64,000 bases of DNA from Paenibacillus dendrobii (GTDB lineage Bacteria; Bacillota; Bacilli; Paenibacillales; Paenibacillaceae): assembly GCF_009807035.1 (NCBI RefSeq), contig NZ_WUBI01000001.1, positions 2,790,001 to 2,854,000 on the forward strand, given 5' to 3'. The position numbers and the translations under genes were made by a program. Under the pieces are notes generated by a model that ran no database searches, was not told the origin of the DNA, and was given only the letters and a program-made list of their open reading frames with translations. Within the stretch, counting starts at the first letter, position 1; each line of letters starts with the position of its first letter. Of the stretch, positions 28,503 through 36,863 are shown in pieces.

Positions 28503-30533
28503 CTAAATCCACAAATGCACGACCAGATCAATCAGCTTGATGCCTGCAAACGGAGCGATAACCCCGCCAAGTCCAAAAATCATCAGGTTCCGGCTCAGCA
28601 GCCGCGCCGAGCTCATCGGCTTATACTTAACACCCTTCATCGCCAGTGGAATGAGCAGCGGAATGATGATAGCATTGAAGATCAATGCGCTAAGAATCGC
28701 AGACAATGGCGATCCGAGGTGCATAATGTTCAGTGCCTGCATCTGCGGGATCGCCACCATGAACATGGCCGGAATGATCGCAAAATATTTGGCCACGTCA
28801 TTCGCGATGCTAAATGTAGTCAGCGCTCCCCGCGTCATCAGCAATTGTTTCCCGATCGCAACCACTTCAATGATTTTGGAAGGGTCGGAATCCAGATCGA
28901 CCATGTTCGCCGCCTCTTTGGCGGCAACCGTGCCGCTGTTCATCGCAATCCCGACATCCGCCTGAGCGAGCGCAGGAGCATCATTCGTCCCGTCACCCGT
29001 CATGGCCACAAGCTTCCCTTCCGCCTGTTCGCGGCGGATAACAGCTATCTTATCCTCAGGTTTGCTCTCTGCGATAAAATCATCGACGCCGGCTTCCCGG
29101 GCGATCGTTGCCGCCGTCAGCGGATTATCCCCCGTACACATGATCGTCTTGATCCCCATCTGCCGAAGCTGTTCAAATCGTTCCTTCATGCCTGGCTTCA
29201 CGGTATCTTTCAAATGGATCAAGCCATAGATTTGATTGTCCACAGCAACCGCAAGGGGAGTTCCGCCTTCCGATGCAATCGCATCGGATTTGGCAGCCAG
29301 ATCGGATGGAATGCTGCCGCCTTGGGCCAGCACCCACTGGCGAACCGCATCAACGGCCCCCTTGCGGACATGGCGCCCATCCTGCAGGTCAATGCCGCTC
29401 ATTCGGGTCTCTGCCTTAAACTCGATAAATTCGCCGCCCGCCGCATGCGTTTCATCATAATGCAGCGTCTGTTTCTTCATCAGCTCGAGCACGGAGCGTC
29501 CTTCCGGCGTTTCGTCCTTCAGCGAGCTTACCGCCGCCCAATAGGCGGTTTCGGGCAAAGAAGCTGCGCCCGTTGGAATGAACTGGCTTGCCATCCGGTT
29601 GCCGTATGTGATTGTCCCCGTTTTATCCAGAATCATGGTATTGATATCACCGGAGGCTTCCACGGCTTTCCCTGACATGGCAAGCACATTGAACTGGGTG
29701 ACGCGGTCCATCCCGGCAATCCCGATCGCGGACAAGAGACCGCCGATAGTGGTAGGAATCAAACATACGAGCAGTGAAATCAACACCGGAATATCAAGCG
29801 ATACGCCCAAATATTTAGCAATGGGCGCAAGCGTGACAACCACGATCAAAAAGATCAGCGTCAATGTCGTGAGCAGCGTGTTCAGCGCAATTTCATTCGG
29901 CGTCTTCTGACGTGATGCGCCTTCAACGAGTGAAATCATCCGGTCGATGAACGATTCGCCTGGATCGCTGGTGATGACCACTTTAATCCGGTCACTGACC
30001 ACCCGCGTGCCTCCGGTCACTGAACTAAAGTCACCGCCTGCTTCCTTGATGACCGGAGCAGATTCCCCGGTAATGGCCGATTCGTCTACCGAAGCAAGTC
30101 CTTCAATGACTTCTCCATCCCCCGGAATCATCTCGCCCTGCGATACGATGACGATGTCTCCCTTGCGCAGTTCCGTAGAATTGACGACTTTGACGTCCGG
30201 ACCGACCACTTTATTGGCGGTCGTCTCCTTTTTACTCTTTTTCAGGGAGTCGGCTTGAGCTTTGCCCCGGCCTTCGGCCAGTGCCTCGGCAAAATTGGCG
30301 AACAGGACCGTGAACAATAGAATCAGAAATACGGTCAGGTTAAAACCCAGCCGCCCGCCGGTATTGAAATAGGCCGGAAACAGGACCATCAGCAATACAA
30401 CCAATGTGCCGATTTCCACGACGAACATGACCGGATTTTTCATCATCACTACCGGATTCAGTTTAATAAAGCTATCTTTCATGGCATGCTTGATGATACT
30501 GCCTGTAAGCATGCTCTTGCGTTGTCCGCTCAT
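28503..30533 (-). CDS. kdpB: Potassium-transporting ATPase KdpB subunit
   Basis: I take ATG 30533 (MSGQRKSML), preceded by GAGGTGGAAAGAG, rather than the GTG-started longer frame. The 676-residue product is a P-type ATPase with TGES at about 155-158, the phosphorylated Asp303 in [11 protein letters not shown], and the hinge [18 protein letters not shown]. About seven transmembrane helices are present. KdpB hydrolyses ATP to drive K+ import with KdpA. Long open frames on the opposite strand are shadows. Confidence 0.96.
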   Translation of the reverse strand: MSGQRKSMLTGSIIKHAMKDSFIKLNPVVMMKNPVMFVVEIGTLVVLLMVLFPAYFNTGGRLGFNLTVFLILLFTVLFANFAEALAEGRGKAQADSLKKSKKETTANKVVGPDVKVVNSTELRKGDIVIVSQGEMIPGDGEVIEGLASVDESAITGESAPVIKEAGGDFSSVTGGTRVVSDRIKVVITSDPGESFIDRMISLVEGASRQKTPNEIALNTLLTTLTLIFLIVVVTLAPIAKYLGVSLDIPVLISLLVCLIPTTIGGLLSAIGIAGMDRVTQFNVLAMSGKAVEASGDINTMILDKTGTITYGNRMASQFIPTGAASLPETAYWAAVSSLKDETPEGRSVLELMKKQTLHYDETHAAGGEFIEFKAETRMSGIDLQDGRHVRKGAVDAVRQWVLAQGGSIPSDLAAKSDAIASEGGTPLAVAVDNQIYGLIHLKDTVKPGMKERFEQLRQMGIKTIMCTGDNPLTAATIAREAGVDDFIAESKPEDKIAVIRREQAEGKLVAMTGDGTNDAPALAQADVGIAMNSGTVAAKEAANMVDLDSDPSKIIEVVAIGKQLLMTRGALTTFSIANDVAKYFAIIPAMFMVAIPQMQALNIMHLGSPLSAILSALIFNAIIIPLLIPLAMKGVKYKPMSSARLLSRNLMIFGLGGVIAPFAGIKLIDLVVHLWI

Positions 30534-30598
30534 GTCTCTTTCCACCTCATTTATACTAGAATTGAAGCTATTCCGTATTTCAGGTTTTTGCACAATTC

Positions 30599-32275
30599 TT
30601 ATTTAATTGTCAGGAATTCCGCCACAGGGCCCAGAACCAGTACCGGCAGGAAGGTCAGTGCGCCAATCAGGAGCACGGTTCCGACCAGAATTCCCGCAAA
30701 CAGCTTGGTATCCGTATGGAAGGTGCCGATGGTTTCAGGAACCGTTCTTTTCCGCGACAACGAGCCGGCTACACCCAAGAGAGCGATAATCGAAACATAC
30801 CGTCCCAGGAGCATGACAAGCCCTGTGCTTACATTCCAGAACACCGTATTATCTCCCAGGCCCTCAAAGCCCGAGCCGTTGTTCGCCGCGGAAGAGGTAT
30901 ACTCGTAAAGCGATTGGCTCAGCCCGTGATACATCGGATTGGATATCGCGTCTGTCCCCAGATGCGTCATAAATGAAATGGCTGTCGGAGCCAATATAAT
31001 GAGCGGATGCGCCAGAATCGCGATCGCGATCAGCTTCATTTCCCTGCTCTCGATTTTGCGTCCCAGAAACTCCGGCGTCCGTCCGACCATCAGACCACAG
31101 ATAAACACGCCCAAGATGGCATACATAATCATATTGACGAAACCGACGCCCTTGCCGCCAAATACAACGTTCAGCATCATTTCCGCAAGGGGAGCAAGCC
31201 CGCCGAGCGGTGTCAAGGTATCATGCATGTTGTTAACGGAACCTGTGGTCGCCGCCGTGGTAACGGTCGTAAAGAGTGCGGACTGAGCCACTCCGAAGCG
31301 AACCTCCTTGCCCTCCATGCTGCCCTGAGAGCTGTTAATGCCTAATTGGTTAATAAGCGGATTGCCGCTTTTCTCCGAGAAATACGTCAGACTAAGGAAA
31401 GCCACGAACAATACCATCATGGCCGAGAAAATAATCCAGCCCTGCTTGCGATTCTTCGCGAATCGTCCAAACGTATAAGGCAATGCTGCGGAAATGGTCC
31501 ACATGCTCAAGATTTCGATCACGTTGGTCAGCGGACTTGGATTTTCAAATGGATGCGAAGAGTTCGCCCCGAAAAATCCGCCCCCGTTCGTCCCCAAATG
31601 CTTGATTGACTCCAGCGAAGCTACAGGTCCCATGGAAATGTGCTGCACTGTACCGCCCAGCGTATTGACGGTTACGGTCGGATCCAGCGTCTGCGGCACT
31701 TTCAGCCCCACCAGAACCAATGTCACAATGAGCGCAAGGGGCAGGAAGATACGAATATGGGCTTTGACAAAGTCCTCAAAAAAGTTCCCCATGCCGCCTC
31801 TTCTTGTAATGCCTCTCATAAAAGCAATGGCTATGACGAGACCCGAAGCCGCCGACGTAAACATCATCATCGTGATGACGATCATCTGTCCGAAATAGGA
31901 CATGCCGCTTTCGCCGCTGTAATGCTGAAGGTTCGTGTTGGTCATAAAACTGATGACCGTATTAAAGGACAAGCTGGCCTCCATATTCCCGGTTTCGTTC
32001 GGGTTGACCGGCAGCCCGCCCATCAGTCTTAGAATCAGATAGCTGACGGCTACCAAAATCATATTGGTCGCAATCATACTGAGCGCATATTTTTTCCAGC
32101 TCATGCCGGAACGGTTTTTCAGACCGATGATTTTATAAAAAAGCTTTTCTACGGGTCCAAAAATCTTGTCCGTACGGTTCGCCTCATTGGAAAACACATG
32201 ATATATATAGCTGCCTACCGGTTTGACCAGCAGAAGCAGCACTGCGATGACAATACAAATCTGCAGGATATCCAA
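30599..32275 (-). CDS. kdpA: Potassium-transporting ATPase KdpA subunit
   Basis: This 558-residue multi-helix protein carries the KdpA pore-loop segments, including [37 protein letters not shown] and [12 protein letters not shown] (each quoted in part). KdpA is the K+-selective channel-like subunit of the Kdp pump. The start is a TTG preceded by AGAGGAGGAAG; no ATG is nearby. It lies 23 bp after kdpF and 65 bp before kdpB. Confidence 0.95.
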   Translation of the reverse strand: MDILQICIVIAVLLLLVKPVGSYIYHVFSNEANRTDKIFGPVEKLFYKIIGLKNRSGMSWKKYALSMIATNMILVAVSYLILRLMGGLPVNPNETGNMEASLSFNTVISFMTNTNLQHYSGESGMSYFGQMIVITMMMFTSAASGLVIAIAFMRGITRRGGMGNFFEDFVKAHIRIFLPLALIVTLVLVGLKVPQTLDPTVTVNTLGGTVQHISMGPVASLESIKHLGTNGGGFFGANSSHPFENPSPLTNVIEILSMWTISAALPYTFGRFAKNRKQGWIIFSAMMVLFVAFLSLTYFSEKSGNPLINQLGINSSQGSMEGKEVRFGVAQSALFTTVTTAATTGSVNNMHDTLTPLGGLAPLAEMMLNVVFGGKGVGFVNMIMYAILGVFICGLMVGRTPEFLGRKIESREMKLIAIAILAHPLIILAPTAISFMTHLGTDAISNPMYHGLSQSLYEYTSSAANNGSGFEGLGDNTVFWNVSTGLVMLLGRYVSIIALLGVAGSLSRKRTVPETIGTFHTDTKLFAGILVGTVLLIGALTFLPVLVLGPVAEFLTIK

Positions 32276-32298
32276 AATCGCTTCCTCCTCTTAACCTA

Positions 32299-32376
32299 CT
32301 AAAATCGTTCCGGATGGATCAGGGCATAGACCAAATAAACAAATACGAGCAGCGCCAGTACCAAAACGACGATCAT
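32299..32376 (-). CDS. kdpF: KdpF small membrane subunit
   Basis: A 25-residue peptide made almost entirely of one transmembrane helix (starts MIVVLVLALLVFVYLVYAL) and ending HPERF. This is the pattern of KdpF, a lipid-like stabilising peptide of the Kdp complex whose C-terminus typically ends in a Pro-Glu-Arg-Phe type motif. Its ATG overlaps by 4 bp the stop codon of the 35-residue ORF upstream. It is immediately followed by kdpA. Confidence 0.88.
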   Translation of the reverse strand: MIVVLVLALLVFVYLVYALIHPERF

Positions 32377-32480
32377 TTGTCTTCCCCTCCCCCGTCCACG
32401 ACATGGCCGCACCACGTCAGGAACAGCAGAAAGACACCAAATACGCCTGCCAGTGTCAATATCATCAGAAAGTCCATCAT
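32373..32480 (-). CDS. 35-residue single-helix membrane peptide upstream of kdpF
   Basis: The reading frame starts ATG-ATG after GGGGAG and ends overlapping the kdpF start (ATGA). The product has one hydrophobic helix (DFLMILTLAGVFGVFLLFLT), a Cys-Gly-His turn and an acidic tail ending EDK. The overlap with kdpF and position inside the operon argue for translation. Short single-helix ORFs next to kdpF occur in other genomes, but I cannot name a family. It may be an additional small subunit of the Kdp pump; this is inference. Confidence 0.6.
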   Translation of the reverse strand: MMDFLMILTLAGVFGVFLLFLTWCGHVVDGGGEDK

Positions 32481-32517
32481 GGCTTCATATCTCCCCTTTT
32501 TATTCCCGAAATAAGCA

Positions 32518-32910
32518 CTACTTCAGCAAGAATCCGACCTCGCCATTCAAGGTATGAATGATGTGATTCGCTCCGAGTCCCCGATAGATCCCCGGAGAAT
32601 TATCCGCCCGGGTAATAATGTAGATGGGGCGCGACGTCCAGGGTCTGCAGATTTGCAAATACCTGCAAGTTAGATTCAGGCTGTTCTCAAAAATAAAAAT
32701 CCGTCCGATTCTATGATCAGGAACGACCCATTCATCCGTGTTATTGGTATGAATGCGAATGATTTGCGTAGCACCGAGCTTTCTAAGCTCCCGTTCTTCC
32801 TTCAGATTATTGGTAAGCACGGCGAAGGGCCGCTTAAGATAAATTAAAAGCTTGATAAATTTGCGTCCGGCCTCGTTCGGCGCTGTGACGATGATGAGTT
32901 CCTCATCCAC
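32518..32910 (-). CDS. Orphan TrkA-N/RCK-like protein leading the kdp operon
   Basis: A 130-residue soluble protein starting with GTG behind AAGGAGGAG. The pattern of strands and helices resembles an RCK/TrkA-N nucleotide-binding domain: IIVTAPNEAGRKFIKLLIYL, then AVLTNN, LRKLGATQIIRI, a NLTCRYLQ segment, and RPIYIITRADN with YRGLGANHIIHTLNGE. The usual GxGxxG loop is replaced by APNEAGR, and no RCK-C or transmembrane part is present. It is the first gene behind the two riboswitches and 37 bp before the kdp small ORFs. Regulation of, or by, potassium is plausible; the function is unknown. Confidence 0.65.
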   Translation of the reverse strand: MDEELIIVTAPNEAGRKFIKLLIYLKRPFAVLTNNLKEERELRKLGATQIIRIHTNNTDEWVVPDHRIGRIFIFENSLNLTCRYLQICRPWTSRPIYIITRADNSPGIYRGLGANHIIHTLNGEVGFLLK

Positions 32911-32948
32911 GACTTCGTGCTCCTCCTTCTGGCAGCTTCATCTGCATC

Positions 32949-32988
32949 AAAAATAGGCCGCAGGAAAGAGGACCTTTCCCGCGGCCTA
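32949..32988 (-). terminator. Terminator of the proximal c-di-AMP riboswitch
   Basis: TAGGCCGC at 32954-32961 pairs with GCGGCCTA at 32981-32988, with the inner GGAAAG/CTTTCC stem adding pairs. On the minus strand it is followed by TTTTT (32953-32949). It lies between riboswitch 33204-33049 and the first gene of the kdp operon. Confidence 0.9.
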
Positions 32989-33048
32989 CAAATTCATGAC
33001 GAAAGAAAGCCATGAAAATATGCTCACGACAAATGCTGCCTCTCCCTA

Positions 33049-33204
33049 TACGCTTACGAGGTTAGCTGACGGATTAGGGCGTGAGAGTCGCCCATCCCTC
33101 CATTGTCCCTTTGCAGGACAGAAGGATTCACCCCGGCGCCATGCTCATCAATAAGCATGCTGCTGTTGGTTCCCCCGCTTCCGGTCCAGGACCGGAATTA
33201 AGCG
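33049..33204 (-). promoter_or_regulatory. ydaO-yuaA c-di-AMP riboswitch (proximal copy of the kdp leader)
   Basis: On the minus strand the element contains, in order, the conserved cores GCGGGGGAACCAAC, GGGGTGAATCC and CAGCTAACCTCGTAAGCG. The CGCTTA near its 5' end pairs with TAAGCG at its 3' end (P1). These are the hallmarks of the ydaO class, which bind c-di-AMP and lower expression of potassium and osmolyte uptake genes. A rho-independent terminator follows, so ligand binding should stop transcription before the kdp operon. This is the second of two copies passed by the polymerase. Confidence 0.92.
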
Positions 33205-33268
33205 TTAAAGACGTTCAAATGTTATAAATTTTGTTGTATTTCCGCTGTATATCAGCATTTTTGGCAAT

Positions 33269-33302
33269 AAAAAACCACAGAGGTCAATTGATCCCCTGTG
33301 GT
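33269..33302 (-). terminator. Terminator of the distal c-di-AMP riboswitch
   Basis: ACCACAG at 33274-33280 pairs with CTGTGGT at 33296-33302, with further GG/CC pairs inside. T residues follow on the minus strand (33273-33269). It lies between the two riboswitches, so each aptamer has its own terminator. Confidence 0.88.
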
Positions 33303-33346
33303 CGATGGATATCGATCACAAGTTTCATCATTCCTCTCTCAAACGA

Positions 33347-33528
33347 CGCTTACGAGGTTAGCTGACGGATTCGAGCGGTGAGAGTCGCTCTACCCGTGTC
33401 CGGATCCATGGCATCCGTTCACAGGATTCACCCCTGCGGTATCACCTGCCTCCGACTCTCACACCGGATGACTGGGATACACGCGATTGGTTCCCCCGAT
33501 TTCCACCCCTATGAATGGAAATTCAGCG
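33347..33528 (-). promoter_or_regulatory. ydaO-yuaA c-di-AMP riboswitch (distal, promoter-side copy)
   Basis: The minus strand carries ATCGGGGGAACCAATC, AGGGGTGAATCC and the CAGCTAACCTCGTAAGCG 3' box, with the same spacing as the second copy. The inner loop sequences differ considerably from that copy, so it is not a recent exact duplication. It is the first element downstream of the promoter at 33592-33564. Confidence 0.92.
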
Positions 33529-33563
33529 ATTCAAAAATGGAAACGTCTTGAATTACGATTTGA

Positions 33564-33592
33564 ATCATACACCCGCTTGGAGTTAGTGTAAA
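33564..33592 (-). promoter_or_regulatory. Sigma-A promoter of the kdp leader
   Basis: On the minus strand TTTACA (33592-33587), a 17-bp spacer and TATGAT (33569-33564) match the consensus. Transcription should start near 33557, just before the distal riboswitch. Confidence 0.82.
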
Positions 33593-33883
33593 GGCATTGC
33601 GAAATCGCTTATCGCTTAAAATGACGGCATTTGGAGCAAGGTTATCGCTTACAAGAGTTTATATCTCCTCTAACCTCTCCTATGCTCTCTATTTCATCCA
33701 TTCTCACAAAACGGGATATTGTCCTTAATTCTTCTTTTCGTAAAAGAATGTGGCATTTTCATAAACCGCCGTGAAGCTGCGCGAGAGCGAGCAAACGGAA
33801 CAGAAACAGGTGTTACCGCAGGCAGCACGTCAAGTATCCCCCGAAACCGGAGGTCATCTGCGCTAACATGCTCCACCTCTTGA

Positions 33884-33912
33884 TTTACAAACCTTCATTT
33901 GTCCTATATCAT
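33884..33912 (+). promoter_or_regulatory. Sigma-A promoter driving the third c-di-AMP riboswitch
   Basis: TTTACA (33884-33889), a 17-bp spacer and TATCAT (33907-33912) precede the plus-strand riboswitch. The predicted start is near 33919. The 290-bp stretch between this and the kdp promoter contains no convincing gene. Confidence 0.8.
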
Positions 33913-33941
33913 AAATCCAGTTTACCTAAAACCATGTAAAT

Positions 33942-34071
33942 GCTGAATTCCCGAGCAGGGAAACGGGGGAACCAACCGGTCCATTAGACCGCGGGGTGAA
34001 TCTCTAACCGGCCATTCCGATTAGCGTAGGGCTTCTCCTGGCCCGAATCCGCCAGCTAACCTCGTAAGCTA
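33942..34071 (+). promoter_or_regulatory. ydaO-yuaA c-di-AMP riboswitch, possibly acting on translation
   Basis: The plus strand has AACGGGGGAACCAAC, CGGGGTGAATC and CAGCTAACCTCGTAAGC at the class spacing. Unlike the two kdp copies there is no terminator after it: the 3' box ends at about 34071 and AGAAGGAGAG follows at 34071-34080, leading to the start codon at 34087. The ligand-stabilised P1 stem would abut the ribosome binding site, which suggests control of translation. P1 here is weaker than in the other two copies. Confidence 0.88.
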
Positions 34072-34086
34072 GAAGGAGAGAACCAT

Positions 34087-34530
34087 ATGCTTCAAGCGGA
34101 CACCAGCACCCGGGTGCAGGCCGTCATACGCCTCCATGCCATCGAGCTGTTCATTCTGCATTTGCCTTCAAGCAAATCCGAACCCTTGCATTCATTGGGC
34201 GATCATTACAGAGTATTAATGAGAATTCATTCAAGTTGCGGCAAAGGCTGGGGTGAGATTTACTTGAACGAGGGGAACCGTCCGGTTGATTGGGTGACAT
34301 GGGCTTCCTGGTATGAACGGTTTCTGCATAGAAACTTCGCCGATGAAGCCTCCCTGCAAAACGACATCCTCCACTCCATTCAACCGTTTCATCTGCCGAG
34401 AGTGCAGCTGCTTTGCGATGCTATTCACGAGACGGCTGCCGGCCGGACTACAAGGGGCAGCGTAACCGAGGATCGGCAGGACTCCGGCCATTTGCTCCGA
34501 TTCGCCGAGGCATACGTTTCTTTGTTCTGA
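34087..34530 (+). CDS. Unknown protein under c-di-AMP riboswitch control
   Basis: A 147-residue soluble protein behind AGAAGGAG and directly after the riboswitch. It has no signal peptide or transmembrane helix. A short stretch HYRVLMRIHSSCGKGWGEIY resembles the N-terminal capping domain of enolase-superfamily enzymes (the GWGE motif), but the barrel domain is absent, so this may be coincidence. The context predicts a role in potassium, osmolyte or cell-wall homeostasis. I do not recognise a family. Confidence 0.72.
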   Translation: MLQADTSTRVQAVIRLHAIELFILHLPSSKSEPLHSLGDHYRVLMRIHSSCGKGWGEIYLNEGNRPVDWVTWASWYERFLHRNFADEASLQNDILHSIQPFHLPRVQLLCDAIHETAAGRTTRGSVTEDRQDSGHLLRFAEAYVSLF

Positions 34531-34649
34531 ACAATAAGCAGGATTGAAACCAAATGATTCATTGTATAAAATTAAGTTGTATATGATATAAGAAGCAAGA
34601 TGATCAGAGTATCGTTAGATTATATCCAGAATGGAAGGGAGGCGGGAAC

Positions 34650-35144
34650 ATGTCGGTATACGACTATCACGCCCGCACGCTGCAAGGCAAGGAGATCCCT
34701 TTATCCGACTATCAGGATCAGGTACTGCTCATCGTGAATACGGCAAGCAAATGCGGATTTACGCCTCAGTACCGGGGACTTCAAGAGCTGTACGAAAAGT
34801 TTCATGACCGCCATTTCGAGATTCTCGGATTTCCCAGCAACCAGTTTGCGCACCAGGAGCCGGGAGACAATGAGGATATTGCGGAGTTTTGCCAGGTCAA
34901 TTACGGCGTGAACTTTCCCATGTTTGAGAAAACGGATGTCAAAGGCGATCATGCCCATCCCCTGTTCAAACATCTCACCGAAGAGGCACCTGGCGTACTC
35001 GGTTCCAAGGCGATCAAATGGAATTTCACTAAGTTTCTGGTCGATAAGCAGGGACGCGTCATCAAGCGATATGCGCCGCAGACGACACCGGACAAAATCG
35101 AAGAGGATATTAAAAAGCTGCTCGGAGACTCTTCCTCCCGTTAA
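34650..35144 (+). CDS. Glutathione peroxidase family protein
   Basis: The 164-residue product is a full-length GPx-like thiol peroxidase with the catalytic tetrad: Cys35 in NTASKCGFTP, Gln65 in FPSNQF, and Trp124-Asn125 in KWNFTKFL. Like other bacterial members it has Cys rather than selenocysteine and probably uses thioredoxin. AAGGGAGGCGGG precedes the ATG. It has its own terminator. Confidence 0.94.
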   Translation: MSVYDYHARTLQGKEIPLSDYQDQVLLIVNTASKCGFTPQYRGLQELYEKFHDRHFEILGFPSNQFAHQEPGDNEDIAEFCQVNYGVNFPMFEKTDVKGDHAHPLFKHLTEEAPGVLGSKAIKWNFTKFLVDKQGRVIKRYAPQTTPDKIEEDIKKLLGDSSSR

Positions 35145-35154
35145 CCTTGCATGC

Positions 35155-35181
35155 AAAAAAGAGGCCCGGCGGCCTCTTTTT
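35155..35181 (+). terminator. Terminator of the glutathione peroxidase gene
   Basis: AAAAAGAGGCC and GGCCTCTTTTT form a stem around CGGC immediately after the stop codon. Confidence 0.92.
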
Positions 35182-35201
35182 CATGGTTCGTTAAACATAA
35201 A

Positions 35202-35230
35202 AAGGACCCTTGCCAAAAGCAAGAGCCCTT
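35202..35230 (-). terminator. Terminator of the tRNA-Leu gene
   Basis: A 12-bp stem with two G-U pairs (AAGGGCTCTTGC with GCAAGGGTCCTT on the minus strand) is followed by TTT. It lies 22 bp downstream of the tRNA 3' end. Confidence 0.78.
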
Positions 35231-35251
35231 CATACGTTGTTTTCCTATAAA

Positions 35252-35334
35252 TGCGGTAGAGAGGACTCGAACCTCCACGAGCGTACGCCCACTACCCCCT
35301 CAAGATAGCGTGTCTGCCATTCCACCACTACCGC
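35252..35334 (-). tRNA. tRNA-Leu (GAG)
   Basis: An 83-nt class II tRNA on the minus strand. The acceptor GCGGTAG pairs with CTACCGC. The anticodon loop CTTGAGG gives GAG. A long variable arm and GGTTCGAGTCC T arm are present. CCA is not encoded. A nearly identical second copy lies at 47124-47206. Confidence 0.96.
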
Positions 35335-35490
35335 ATAGTTATAACTTTTTCAGCAACTTTTTTATTATATACCGATTATACGTAAATGTAAATAGCCAAT
35401 GAACAGATTCTAATGATATAGCGGCAGGACCCGCTCCTTTTTCAAGAACATAGCAGGCCCGCCTTTCCTCGTCCGCATTAGAAACATACA

Positions 35491-35844
35491 TTAATGATCA
35501 CAAGACTGTTGTTTTTTATAAAGGGTAAAATTGATGTACTCCCTGATAAATTCTTTTTCCTTTTCGGATAATAATGCGTTGGCTTGTTCACACTCTTCCC
35601 ACAAATATGTACTTCTGTTTTCCTTTATAAGGAATGATCCCTGCTCTTTGCCCAGAATGAGCCAGTCCAGACTGACACCGAAAAAGGAAGAGATTTCAAC
35701 GAGTTTATTGGTGCTCGGCGTCGATTTCCCCCTTTTCCAATCCCCGAGGTTGCCTGTGCTGATCCCCAGTTCTTCACAGAATAATTTCTTCGTCATCCCC
35801 CGCAGTTTAATTAACGATTCAATTCGATCGTAAATGGATTGCAT
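35491..35844 (-). CDS. XRE-family transcriptional regulator
   Basis: A 117-residue protein with an N-terminal helix-turn-helix of the Cro/CI type (about residues 6-63; MTKKLFCEELGISTGNLGDWKRG covers the recognition part, quoted in part). A charged C-terminal helix region follows. It has features of a small regulator of unknown target. It is divergent from the PAS-domain gene. The shared 256-bp upstream region has a TACGTA-AA-TACGTA motif that could be its operator. Confidence 0.85.
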   Translation of the reverse strand: MQSIYDRIESLIKLRGMTKKLFCEELGISTGNLGDWKRGKSTPSTNKLVEISSFFGVSLDWLILGKEQGSFLIKENRSTYLWEECEQANALLSEKEKEFIREYINFTLYKKQQSCDH

Positions 35845-35906
35845 ATCAAACCGCCTTCCAAATCGCCTTTCGACGACGCATATAAGTAATTACACTCTTG
35901 CAATGT

Positions 35907-35920
35907 TACGTAAATACGTA
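35907..35920. promoter_or_regulatory. Candidate operator, TACGTA-AA-TACGTA
   Basis: Two self-palindromic TACGTA boxes are separated by 2 bp, between the divergent XRE and PAS genes. A TATAAT lies 17 bp further on the plus strand (35938-35943), so a repressor here would cover the -35 region. Confidence 0.45.
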
Positions 35921-36100
35921 TATACTTTTTTTCATGCTATAATCATTATATCATACTGGCAATTGTATCATTAATCGTATTCTTTGTACCATCGGCACCA
36001 TGTGAATCGCCATTCATAACAACTCCCTCTGTCAGTCTGGACGAGCATTTCATTCCAACCATATAAGGACTTCCATTTCATATTGAGGGAGCGACTTTAT

Positions 36101-36739
36101 TTGTTTAATTCAGACATTACTTCTCTTGATGTTATACACTCACTAAGGCAAGCCATCGCGGTTGTCGACTCCAAAGGCCGTATCCTTTCCGTCAATCATG
36201 TCTGGATTCAGAATTCGATTGAAGGTGGCGTTCCTGAGTCCTTTAATTGGATCGGAGTCAATTTCTTGCAGATCTTTGCAGCCCTGTCCGAAGCGGACGG
36301 ACATTCTCCGAATCAGCTGGATCCCGTGCTGAGTGGAACTGTGCCTCATTTCCGCTCCGAGTTTCAATCTCCTTTTGAGCGAAGCCTGAAGTGGTTCTTA
36401 TTTGAAGCATCCACCATTTTTCATCACGATAGCCATCCCCCCAAAGGTATGAGCATTTGCCTCACAGATATCACGAAAAGCAAGATGCTGGAGCTCGATT
36501 TAATGGAGGCTCTTACGCAAATTCGCACTCTGCGCGGACTCCTTCCGATCTGTGCGGTATGCAAAAGAATCCGGGATGAACATGACATCTGGAATTCGGT
36601 GGAAAGCTTCCTTGAAAAACATACCCATGCCGAGTTTACCCACGACATTTGCCCGGATTGTATTCGACGTTTGTATCCGAAATATTCTTCCGTTCTGGAC
36701 GACCCTCCTGTACATCCTAAAAGCTCGCCCTCTAAATAA
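36101..36739 (+). CDS. PAS-like sensor protein with C-terminal Cys motif
   Basis: I take TTG 36101, preceded by GAGGGAGC; the in-frame TTG 36083 has no site. The 212-residue product has an N-terminal PAS-like fold (AIAVVDSKGRILSVNHVW, quoted in part; SLKWFLFEAS; ICLTDITKSK). A short coiled coil leads into the module LPICAVCKRIRDEHDIWNSVE with HDICPDCIRRLYP, giving a CxxC pair and a CPDC pair. This module is common at the end of bacterial PAS and receiver proteins, and its role is unclear. No transmembrane segment or output enzyme domain is present. Confidence 0.78.
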   Translation: MFNSDITSLDVIHSLRQAIAVVDSKGRILSVNHVWIQNSIEGGVPESFNWIGVNFLQIFAALSEADGHSPNQLDPVLSGTVPHFRSEFQSPFERSLKWFLFEASTIFHHDSHPPKGMSICLTDITKSKMLELDLMEALTQIRTLRGLLPICAVCKRIRDEHDIWNSVESFLEKHTHAEFTHDICPDCIRRLYPKYSSVLDDPPVHPKSSPSK

Positions 36740-36799
36740 TCCTTCTACTTCACGAACATGACATCGTCTTGCTTTCTTTCCTTCCATTGGAAAAAATAA

Positions 36800-36843
36800 T
36801 TGACGTTTTTCATTGATATGAATATAATTGTTTTTACAATTAT
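36800..36843 (+). promoter_or_regulatory. Promoter and operator of the marR-MFS operon
   Basis: TTGACG (36800-36805), 17 bp, TATAAT (36823-36828) is a near-consensus sigma-A promoter. An 8-bp inverted repeat ATAATTGT-TTTT-ACAATTAT (36824-36843) covers the -10 box and the start site. This is a classic MarR operator position and suggests autorepression. Confidence 0.85.
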
Positions 36844-36863
36844 TTTTGAAGGAGTGTTTCTTT

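Noticed and set aside
28200..29675. A 491-residue plus-strand open frame
   Set aside because: It is antisense to kdpC/kdpB, has no ribosome binding site and no recognisable motif, while kdpB is intact on the other strand.
30534..30593. Twenty-residue N-terminal extension of KdpB
   Set aside because: It would need a GTG without ribosome binding site, while ATG 30533 has one and fits the family length.
33694..33876. A 60-residue minus-strand frame between the kdp promoter and the third riboswitch promoter
   Set aside because: GAGGTGGAG lies before its ATG, but the product has no motif, no clear promoter is present, and composition looks random. It remains a weak possibility.
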